Positions 1 through 9,082 of a stretch of 12,003 bases of DNA are shown piece after piece. The translations under genes were made by a program, and so were the position numbers. Under the pieces are notes generated by a model. The model saw only the letters and a list, made by a program, of their open reading frames with translations. It was not told where the DNA came from and did no database searches. The DNA is taken from NCBI GenBank assembly GCA_015852425.1, contig JAAAIG010000800.1, positions 1 through 12,003 of the forward strand, in the 5' to 3' direction. The stretch comes from Gryganskiella cystojenkinii (Eukaryota; Mortierellomycota; Mortierellomycetes; Mortierellales; Mortierellaceae). How positions within the stretch are numbered: the first letter of the stretch is position 1; every line of letters begins with the position of its first letter.

Positions 1-471
1 GTTCACTCTGAGATGTTGACCAAGCTCGGTATTTTCACCTCTTCCGAGCTGCAGTCCCGTCACTTGATTCTCCAGGAGCGTTACGCCAAGGATCTCCTTG
101 TCGAGGCTACCACCCTCCGCACCCTTCTCGCATCTCAGATCTTGCCCTCCGCCTTTGAGTACCGTGGTTCTTTGGCCCAGACTGTTCAGCTTTTGAACGG
201 CATCGATGGTGAGGCCAATTCGCCCGAGTTGTCTGCTCTTCAGGCCTTGACTCCCGTGGTCAAGGAGCTCCAGGCTGCGGTCGCCCAGTTGGATGATGTT
301 GTCGAGAAGATGCACCATGTCGGTGACGACCCCGTTGAGGAGGCCAAGTTTGCTTGCGCGAATGTCTTGCCTGCTTTGAACGAGGCCCGCAACGTGGCTG
401 ATAAGCTCGAGGTCTTGACTGCTGACAAGTTTTACCCCATTCCCCGCTACAGCGAGTTGTTGTGGTTCTAA
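1..471 (+). CDS. Glutamine synthetase type III (GSIII), C-terminal part, 5' truncated
   Basis: The open frame runs in from the window edge and stops with TAA at 469-471, so only the last 156 residues are present. The first methionine (position 13) is internal, since the four codons before it (VHSE) fit the family. GSIII (GlnN-type) joins ammonia to glutamate using ATP and is a large dodecameric enzyme unlike the usual fungal GSII. The piece seen here is the family's alpha-helical C-terminal region. Its marks are an ELQSRHLILQERY helix start, a LPSAFEYRGSL segment, a long helical stretch, and the ending DKFYPIPRYSELLWF, which matches the typical GSIII end (D-x-x-W/Y-P-x-P-x-Y-x-E-L-L). The catalytic core lies upstream, outside the window, so activity cannot be judged. 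No intron is needed in this part. The gene converges on bL27m. Identification comes from recalled family features, not a search. Confidence 0.85.
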   Translation, partial: VHSEMLTKLGIFTSSELQSRHLILQERYAKDLLVEATTLRTLLASQILPSAFEYRGSLAQTVQLLNGIDGEANSPELSALQALTPVVKELQAAVAQLDDVVEKMHHVGDDPVEEAKFACANVLPALNEARNVADKLEVLTADKFYPIPRYSELLWF

Positions 472-810
472 GCCGCGTTTGCTTTCTTTTAAAAACTACT
501 ACTACTACAACTCATTGCAGGTCAAAATTCATTAGAAGTGTTGTAGATATTTTGTTTGTGCCAATATACGTTTCCTAGATTACCAAACTCTTGTTCTTTT
601 TTTTTCGTCGTTTTTGTCATGTGTCGCATACCCCTCTATCATTTCCTCTTTGTGTTGCCATGTTGCTATTCGGTGTTGTGACCATGTGTTGTAAAAAATG
701 TATATATTGAATCTTGTTTGAATTGTGTCTATGATAACAGGGAACTCGGTATCTGTGTTCCCAGCAAATGCTTCCTGTCTGCTCGATGGTGATAATTGCA
801 ATCCTATTTC
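472..810. other. Convergent 3' intergenic region between GSIII and bL27m
   Basis: These 339 bp hold the 3' untranslated regions of two converging genes. I see no convincing coding potential. An (ACT)n-like patch lies near 495-510 and a run of nine T at 597-605. A TATATA at 701-706 next to an A6 run (693-698) is a plausible polyadenylation-efficiency element, most likely for the minus-strand bL27m transcript. No canonical AATAAA was seen for GSIII. Confidence 0.6.
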
Positions 811-1893
811 TTAACCGTGAACCACTTTTCGCAACATGGCCAATTCCTCTCCAATAGATTTCTGGTACTCCTCCAAATTTTTCTTATAGGCGACGGTATC
901 AATCATATTGAAGGCTCTCCTCCTGGGCTCGTCCTTGGGTGTAGGGAGAAGTTGATCCTTATTCAGCGTGACACCGACATAAGTACGCTTCCAGAACTTC
1001 TTGTCCTTGACGGGATCCTGATAGTATTGAACCCAACCGGACTCAAGCGCATATAACGTGTGATCCTTGCCCATGCCGACGTTCTCGCCTGGGTAAAAGT
1101 GTGTTCCTCTTTGACGGTAGATGATGTTTCCGGGGATAACAGGTTGACCTGGAAAGGGAAAATTGGAATACGACAGGAGAGACACAGCATTAATAAACTG
1201 CAGATCAAGGGTATCACGACTCTAGGGAACAGGAATATAAACTGCAGAGAGGGTGTCTTTGCTGTCCTGTTGTTCTTCTTCTTCTCCTTACCTCCAACCT
1301 TCTTGGCACCGAGACGACGACCGGCGGAATCTCTGTTGTTCTTGGTCGAACCTCCGGCCTTCTTGGAGGCATGACGGACCTGGTTTGTGAGAGCTGTGAA
1401 TTGTGCAAAAGTCGATCAGGGAGGTTAGAGATTTTGTGGTTGACATTGGGCTCTAGTCAGACCAACAAGAGGGGACGACTAAATCCATTATCCTGATGTC
1501 TGCGTGATTCCATGCGAACTCGGAGACCAAGTAATGCTGAATACTACTGCTGATCCTGCTCATGTTTCCGTGCACGGAGGGATTGGCACGCTTCTGCGCG
1601 GAAGTTCCTGAAGAAGGCTTGCTTGTTCCCTCGCTCTAACATGCATTGGTGTCCGACAGGTCATTCAAGAAAAACGCCCTTTGAATTCATTCCCTGTTTT
1701 GGAAGACAACAGTAGGGTCTTATCCTCAGTCGATGTCGGCTTCCATGGGTGTCTTTTCTTTTCTGTTGTTTTTGGCTCCTGCTTTGGACTTTAGGACAAA
1801 GGAATGAAGATGCTATGGTGGGTGGTCTCCTGTACCTGAGGATTCAGTCAAGCCGAGACGGGCGACCTGACGGGTCAAAGTAAGGAGGGACAT
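811..1893 (-). CDS. Mitochondrial large-subunit ribosomal protein bL27m (3 exons)
   Basis: Exons on the minus strand are 1893-1836, 1393-1292 and 1148-811; introns are 1835-1394 (442 bp) and 1291-1149 (143 bp). Together they encode 165 residues, and phases match at both junctions. bL27 is a bacterial-type protein of the large ribosomal subunit whose basic N-terminal tail reaches towards the peptidyl-transferase centre. Residues 1-25 resemble a mitochondrial presequence ([15 protein letters not shown], basic and hydroxylated). The mature tail follows at about residue 26 ([19 protein letters not shown]), then [10 protein letters not shown] (60-69) and [19 protein letters not shown] (70-88), which are the hallmark bL27 blocks. 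A C-terminal extension of about 60 residues beyond the bacterial length is usual for fungal mitochondrial forms. The start at 1893 was chosen because its exon ends in phase 1 at CTCAG|GTACAG. That pairs exactly with the acceptor TTCACAG|CT, which follows a CTAAC branch site. The unspliced frame has a stop just upstream of exon 2, so an upstream exon is required. Confidence 0.93.
1394..1835 (-). other. Long intron 1 of bL27m (442 bp)
   Basis: The donor is GTACAG and the acceptor is TTCACAG, with CTAAC (about 1423-1427) as branch-site candidate. It separates the presequence exon from the mature ribosomal protein and is about four times longer than most introns here. I looked for box C/D snoRNA marks (TGATGA with CTGA) and saw no convincing pair. 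No coding exon is missing, because the protein is continuous across the junction. Confidence 0.75.
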
Positions 1894-2231
1894 GACTCTG
1901 ATACGTGTGTGTGTGTTGATGTAAAGCAATTAGGATTAACAATAAAAGAGTAGAGAGGAGAGAATTGACGAGGAGGAGACGACGAAAGCTCAGTCTCGGT
2001 CATGCAATTGAATGTGAATTGATTCCGAGAGAAGGGAGTGCTACACGGCACAGAACCAAAAAGTGTGCCTGTTTATGATTGTGGCTTAGATTTCCAACTG
2101 GGAACACTAAAAAAATTGGTGGCAAAGTCACGTGTCAGCGCTTCAGTTTTCTTTTTTTTTTTTGACATGGTCAACTTGGGGGACAGAAGACTTCATTCAT
2201 ATTCAACACATTACAATCCATACACACATAC
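1894..2231. promoter_or_regulatory. Divergent promoter region between bL27m and the RGG-protein gene
   Basis: These 338 bp separate two start codons facing away from each other, so both promoters must lie here or within the first introns. A palindromic CACGTG E-box (in GTCACGTG) lies at 2129-2134, the type bound by bHLH factors such as Cbf1 or Tye7 relatives. An inverted CCAAT box (ATTGG) lies at 2115-2119 and reads as CCAAT towards bL27m. A T-rich run spans about 2150-2163. No clear TATA box was seen. Factor assignment is inferred from motif alone. Confidence 0.5.
1905..1916. repeat. (GT)6 dinucleotide microsatellite
   Basis: Six GT units lie 11 bp upstream of the bL27m start. On the bL27m strand they read as (AC)6 in the likely 5' untranslated leader. 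Confidence 0.85.
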
Positions 2232-3888
2232 ATGTCTGCTCAATCAAGGTAAGAGCGAGCGCAGGGAACAGAATTTGCACGATATTTAGTGCCTTCAATT
2301 GTAAAAATGATTTTCGTATTTGGCTAAGGACCCTTTTATTTCTTTGTTTTTCTTGATTCTCATAGGAAACACAGCGCCACGACGTCTCTACAGCCCAACA
2401 CGGTTCTTTCTTCAAGGGCCAGCATCTTTGGAGACGACAACAACAACCAGCCAGAGCATCATTTTCATATTCATAAATCAAAACACGCTGGATCAAAACA
2501 AAAATCAAACAGACCCGGTCAAGATGACTCTCAAGTTGACCCTGGCGACGACCTGGAAGATCCCGAGGAGGCTTATTCAAAAGCAGTTTTGGAACGACTC
2601 TATGGGAAGTTAGCAGGAGAGATCGAGATTCAAGGTAATATTTTGAACTGACTGTTGCACATATTGCCTCATCATTTGAGGAAGCAGAACAGACGTTGAT
2701 CTATCCATGCCGACATGAACGTTCTCTTGATTTGATTCTTTAGATGATACTGAATCGTCGCAGGCAACAAAGGTCGTTGAAACGAAAGCAAAAAGGTCGG
2801 GAAATATGGATGTCGACGAGGAAGAAGAGGAAGAGCAAGTGATGGAGTTTCGACTGTTCGCGTCCTCCACGGATGATAAGGATGATACCCCGACCTCTTT
2901 GGTGGTCTTGAACCCCAAGGCGCCCGTCGAGATCTATGTCCATCGTGAACGCGCTGATCTGGACGAATCACCAGGATCGGAGCGTATGCGACAGATTGTT
3001 GCCTCAGCCATCGATGCAAAAACTATTATGGATCAAGCCGCTATCCCATGGGTAAGTAGTCAAACGTGGCAACTGGTGAAAGAGTGCAGAAATCGAGCGT
3101 ATGAACGAGCTGTCGTTATAACTCTCTCTTTCTGTCTCCCGCACTTCCAATCGTTTTATTCAAATAATCAGGCAAGGACATTCTTTGCGCACAAGGTCAT
3201 TCATGTTCCGCTCGAACAAAAAGACCCTTCTAAACCCACCAGGAAATCAAAACGGAAACGGGAATTCGAAAAGAAGATCAAGAAAGGGTTGATCTCTGAG
3301 ACCGAGTTGGCTTCAACTGCTAGAAAGGTCAAGGTCTCGGACAGTTATGGCAAGACACCTTTTATCATGCGAAAAGGATTGGACCGGAATACGATTGACC
3401 CTGGAACGGCAACTGCAGGAGAATATGGAGGTGACAGAGGTCGTGGTCGTGGCCGTGGTGGAGCTCGGGGTGGTCGTGGTGGGGATCGAGGTTCGAGCAG
3501 AGGCGGTCGTGGAGGACGCGGAGGTGGACGTGGAGGTGCGTCCATGTCGTCCACAGGTTCAGAGAAAAAAAGCGACAAGTTGGACTCAAACACAGGCGTT
3601 CAGGACCCTTCAACGGCCAAGCGACCATCATCTGACAGCGCGGAGCAAAATTCTGCGACCCCTAAACCGTTGAAGAAGAAGAAGTCCAAAACCACTGATA
3701 CTCCAACAACAATATCGACACCAGTCTCAACACTAGCATCATCAACAGGAACCACGACGGAAAACTCGACTACGCCAACAATATCAACCAAAAAGTCTAA
3801 AAAGGACTCTTTGCCTCCGAAAGAACCCAAAAACAAGAAACCCGCAAACAAGATTGACAACATCATGGCCATGCTTTTGGGCAAATAA
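2232..3888 (+). CDS. DUF2011-like protein with RGG box and lysine-rich tail (4 exons)
   Basis: Exons are 2232-2248, 2366-2634, 2744-3051 and 3172-3888, encoding 436 residues. Introns are 2249-2365, 2635-2743 and 3052-3171 (117, 109 and 120 bp), each GT-AG with matching phases (2, 1, 0). Residues 1-128 are acidic and low complexity (E121-E126). The ordered core is about residues 130-212: EFRLFAS (130-136), a VVLN strand, HRER, an alanine-rich helix, W198, then RTFFAHKVIHVPL (200-212). This order recalls the fungal DUF2011 family, whose function is unknown; I recall it from memory and rate it tentative. A basic stretch near 218-230 (KSKRKREFEKKIKK) looks like a nuclear or nucleolar signal. Residues 284-320 form an RG/RGG box with about a dozen arginines, typical of RNA-binding proteins methylated on arginine. 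The tail (321-436) is Ser/Thr/Lys-rich with KKKKSK. A nuclear RNA or ribosome-biogenesis role is inference. An ORF starting at 2806 looks like the gene only because intron 3 has no stop. Confidence 0.85.
3052..3171 (+). other. In-frame, stop-free intron 3 of the RGG-protein gene
   Basis: This 120-bp intron has a consensus donor (GTAAGT), a pyrimidine-rich stretch and a CAG acceptor. Its length is a multiple of three and it contains no stop in frame, so a retained copy would add exactly 40 residues between W198 and A199. I call it an intron because its removal joins two halves of the conserved core, and the encoded stretch has no low-complexity or family character. Confidence 0.8.
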
Positions 3889-3889
3889 A
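3884..3889 (+). promoter_or_regulatory. AATAAA polyadenylation signal overlapping the stop codon
   Basis: The sequence GCAAATAAATG contains the gene's TAA stop at 3886-3888 inside a canonical AATAAA hexamer. Only 99 bp separate this stop from the stop of the converging SelO gene, so a very early signal would suit the tight spacing. Confidence 0.5.
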
Positions 3890-3987
3890 TGTCGTAGAGG
3901 AAATACATCACATTCACGCCATTAAGGAAAGATGAAGAGAGCTTATGCGAAAGTGTTATTTACAAGAAATGGCCTGTTCTTAAGTCT

Positions 3988-6553
<2,566 letters not shown>

Positions 6554-6572
6554 CGAGGTTGCATACCCTTAA

Positions 6573-6581
6573 TTAAATATA
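6573..6581 (-). promoter_or_regulatory. TATA-like element for SelO
   Basis: The minus strand reads TATATTTAA. It lies only about 20 bp upstream of the outermost in-frame ATG (6553). A start site some 30 bp or more downstream would therefore leave that ATG out of the transcript and favour M24 (6484) or M92 (6280). Confidence 0.5.
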
Positions 6582-6643
6582 AATTACAGCAACACGAGTC
6601 CAGTCCAGAAGCCCCTCTTTTAGCACTGCCACCGCTGAATAAG

Positions 6644-6650
6644 TATAAAA
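6644..6650 (+). promoter_or_regulatory. TATA box for the F-box gene
   Basis: A canonical TATAAAA lies 91 bp upstream of the F-box start codon at 6742. It is followed by a pyrimidine-rich stretch (TCCATTCTTTTGCTCC, 6672-6687) typical of fungal transcription start regions. Confidence 0.7.
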
Positions 6651-6741
6651 GAGCAAAGCCCAGCAGTAGGTCTTCCATTCTTTTGCTCCATTTCATTCTT
6701 CGTTTTTGACATTCAACGCATAACGCGTATTCAGAAGCAGC

Positions 6742-8775
6742 ATGACCTCAAAACCGCTACACTCTCCGCTCGAGATACCAGAAATCCTTGCCCGTGTCGC
6801 CTACTATACCCCTTGCTGGGTCCTCGAGCGCAACCCTTACCGAACCGAGAACAAGTACCGCCCCAAGACTCTTCATCAGTGCATCTTGGTATCCAAGATT
6901 TGGTACCAAACCTTCAAACCATTCCTTTGGGAGCTTATGAACGGTCTCTATTTCGAAAAGGCACCAGTCGAACTCATCCACAGACACTGTCATCTTTTTC
7001 GAATCTTCAAGTCCTTTCGATCACCCCCTGGTCCCTATACCGGCTGTACTAACCTGTCAGAGCTGTACATGACTATATGTGAGGATTATGAGCGAGGTGT
7101 CCGCATGGAGGATCAAAAACAGCTTGTTAAACAGAACAGGGACCTTCTCAAGCTATATTGGCATGGTCCCTTACAGCTGACGCCCTTGGACCAGGATTCT
7201 CTAATCCCTCTAATACCAGTTTCCGTCGATGTCGGCAGTGGTGCGGGTAATGGTCAAGAACAGCGATCATCCCAACGACGAGGCTATACTCGAATCAGCG
7301 ATCTGTCGTTGCTCAAATGGGAGGGTTCAAATGGTCGACTCGCCAGTGTTCTGCACTCTGTCTCTGGCACGCTAACCCGCCTTGCTCTCTACTCCATCTA
7401 CGGAATATCCAGGGAGGAGCTTTTCGTTCCAGCCGATATTCTCGAGAAGATCGGCTCTTCCTCTAATGGACAGGACGAACACGATTCAGAGACTCTACAA
7501 CAGTCATCTCTTGACCAAGGACGATGCAAAAGGGAAGAGCTCTTGGAACTACCTCATGTTGTCAGACTGGCTTTCCGAATCAATCACAACGAGAGTACGG
7601 GACTCGAGGATCTGATCCGGCTCTGTCCCAATCTCCGCAAGCTCTCTGTCATCCCGGAGAAAGACTACGATATGGACCGATTGACGAGAAACATTCAATT
7701 GTATTGTCCTGCGATTGAGGCCCTGACCATGAAATACAGCACACATGAGGATGATGAGCTCGGTTTAATCCTCGATAGCTGCAAACACTCTTACAATCGA
7801 ATCAGTATTGTCGATGCTCAAGAAACAATCCAGGAAAAGGAAATTAACGGTCCTGCAGAAGTACAAGGTCGAGGTCTGGTCCGACTCCGACTCAATATCC
7901 ACGACATTAGCGCCAGCCTAACGTGCAAGATCCTGAATCATGCAAGTCATCTCGAGGTCTTGAAATTGAGCGCGCAGGGTCAAGCGCGTCCGTTGCGAAC
8001 GAGTGAACTGATAAGGATCTTGATGGGCTGTCCTAGACTGAGGTGTTTCCAGTTGACAGGGAATCTGGTCTCTCAAGGATCGAGACTCGAGCGTGCCCTG
8101 ATCAAAAACGGATCTTGGGGTTGTTCCAAGACACTGGAGCGGTTGAGCCTGCAGATCGAACTGGATGAGGGTCAAAGGAGACCAGGAAGACTACAGAGCC
8201 TGCAGGATCGTCATTTTGTCTTTAGTGATGATGACAAGGAGGAGGAAGATGTTGATGCGGAACAAGAGCAAGAAGCGATGACTGTGGAGGAAGATGTTGA
8301 TGTGGGACAAGAGCAAGAAGCGATGACTGTGGAGGAAGATGAAAATTCTGAGGATGACGAGATGTGCTGCTTTTATATCGATCAGCCTTTGGAGGATGAA
8401 CAAGAAACCGAGGAACAACAAAAGGGACGTGCGCGTTCCGAGCTCACGGCCCTTCGAATGCTGCTCGGATCAGCAAAGATGTCGGCTCGATGCGGCTCCA
8501 AATCCTTCGAGGACCTCGTTCAAGAAAATTTTGATGAAACTCTGGCGATGGCACAAATTTCATCGGTTTGTCCTGTGTGGGGTGGCTGGACCCTGGCGCC
8601 ACCTCCACCATTGAGTCCTTCTGCCAATCGAGCCGACATTGCCATGTACGCGGACAAGCTCAAGCCCAAACATAATGTACGGTTCCTACGCCAGCTGTTG
8701 CAGCATACTTCGACGATGACGTCCATGAAGACTTTGGATTGGAACAGTATCCAGTTCCTGAAGGGTCGTTCTTAG
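6742..8775 (+). CDS. F-box / leucine-rich-repeat-like protein, intronless
   Basis: A single 677-codon frame follows a TATA box, and the start is the first ATG after it. Residues about 10-65 look like a divergent F-box. LEIPEILARVAYY is the first helix, an insert rich in charged residues follows, then CILVSKIWYQTFKPFLWE, with the Val-Ser-x-x-W and terminal Trp typical of F-box helices. F-box proteins bring substrates to SCF ubiquitin ligases through Skp1. The central region (about 180-490) has spaced leucine patterns resembling irregular LRRs, such as DLIRLCPNLRKLSVI, LNHASHLEVLKLS and LIRILMGCPRLRCFQLTGN, the likely substrate-binding part. Residues 495-560 form a very acidic segment holding a 15-residue tandem repeat (501-515, 516-530). 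The C-terminal about 110 residues are ordered and of unknown role. The substrate cannot be guessed. Large F-box/LRR families of this style are common in Mortierellaceae. No transmembrane or signal segment was seen. Confidence 0.8.
   Translation: MTSKPLHSPLEIPEILARVAYYTPCWVLERNPYRTENKYRPKTLHQCILVSKIWYQTFKPFLWELMNGLYFEKAPVELIHRHCHLFRIFKSFRSPPGPYTGCTNLSELYMTICEDYERGVRMEDQKQLVKQNRDLLKLYWHGPLQLTPLDQDSLIPLIPVSVDVGSGAGNGQEQRSSQRRGYTRISDLSLLKWEGSNGRLASVLHSVSGTLTRLALYSIYGISREELFVPADILEKIGSSSNGQDEHDSETLQQSSLDQGRCKREELLELPHVVRLAFRINHNESTGLEDLIRLCPNLRKLSVIPEKDYDMDRLTRNIQLYCPAIEALTMKYSTHEDDELGLILDSCKHSYNRISIVDAQETIQEKEINGPAEVQGRGLVRLRLNIHDISASLTCKILNHASHLEVLKLSAQGQARPLRTSELIRILMGCPRLRCFQLTGNLVSQGSRLERALIKNGSWGCSKTLERLSLQIELDEGQRRPGRLQSLQDRHFVFSDDDKEEEDVDAEQEQEAMTVEEDVDVGQEQEAMTVEEDENSEDDEMCCFYIDQPLEDEQETEEQQKGRARSELTALRMLLGSAKMSARCGSKSFEDLVQENFDETLAMAQISSVCPVWGGWTLAPPPPLSPSANRADIAMYADKLKPKHNVRFLRQLLQHTSTMTSMKTLDWNSIQFLKGRS
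8242..8331 (+). repeat. Two 45-bp in-frame tandem repeats in the F-box gene
   Basis: Units 8242-8286 and 8287-8331 match at 43 of 45 positions; the only changes turn Ala-Glu into Val-Gly. Each encodes EEDVD(A/V)(E/G)QEQEAMTV. The first nine bases of a third unit follow (8332-8340). The repeat keeps the frame and adds acidic residues. Confidence 0.95.
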
Positions 8776-9082
8776 CAGTCTTCCGTTGGCAGGTGAAGGG
8801 TTGGATAAAATATGTATTTTTTTGTCTATTTTTCGTTCATTCTTGTCTACGTGTTTTGCTACTCTTTTGTGTTTCGGTGGAAGTGCAGTTCAATTTGCAA
8901 AATAAATAATATGTGTATTGTTTTTTTTTTGTTTGTTAGTTGTCGGTGTTTATGCTACATTATCTCTTTGTTAGTCATAAATGGGTCAAAGTCTTCTACA
9001 TCGGTTTATCCTTTTTTTTTCCAGTTACAAAGTTGGCGCGGAGACCCTCTTCTACCATGTGTTACTGCGGATTCCCATGGAA
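8776..9082. other. Convergent 3' intergenic region between the F-box and dehydrogenase genes
   Basis: These 307 bp are AT-rich and hold the two 3' untranslated regions. AATAAA at 8901-8906 followed by T10 at 8921-8930 forms a good polyadenylation signal with a downstream U-rich element for the F-box gene. A run of T near 9011-9019 reads as A-rich on the minus strand, with GGATAAA just beyond it, a weak candidate for the dehydrogenase gene. No coding potential is convincing. Confidence 0.6.
8901..8906 (+). terminator. AATAAA polyadenylation signal of the F-box gene
   Basis: The canonical hexamer lies 126 bp after the F-box stop codon, with a T10 tract 15 bp further on. Confidence 0.6.

Larger units (their letters stand above)
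6554..6741. promoter_or_regulatory. Compact bidirectional promoter between SelO and the F-box gene
   Basis: These 188 bp separate the outermost SelO ATG from the F-box ATG and carry one TATA-like element for each direction. The region between the two elements (about 6582-6643) is therefore the likely shared upstream activating region. No CCAAT or other known factor site stands out. Confidence 0.65.

Noticed and set aside
580..801. A 73-codon minus-strand frame downstream of bL27m
   Set aside because: It sits in a 3' untranslated region with no motif or supporting start context.
3345..3673. Long alternative frames across the RGG-box region on both strands
   Set aside because: GGT/CGT-rich repeats create open frames in all readings; the resulting proteins are low-complexity shadows.
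2806..3888. A 360-codon single-exon reading of the RGG-protein gene
   Set aside because: It misses two upstream exons that join in phase and includes intron 3, which has consensus splice sites and breaks the conserved core.
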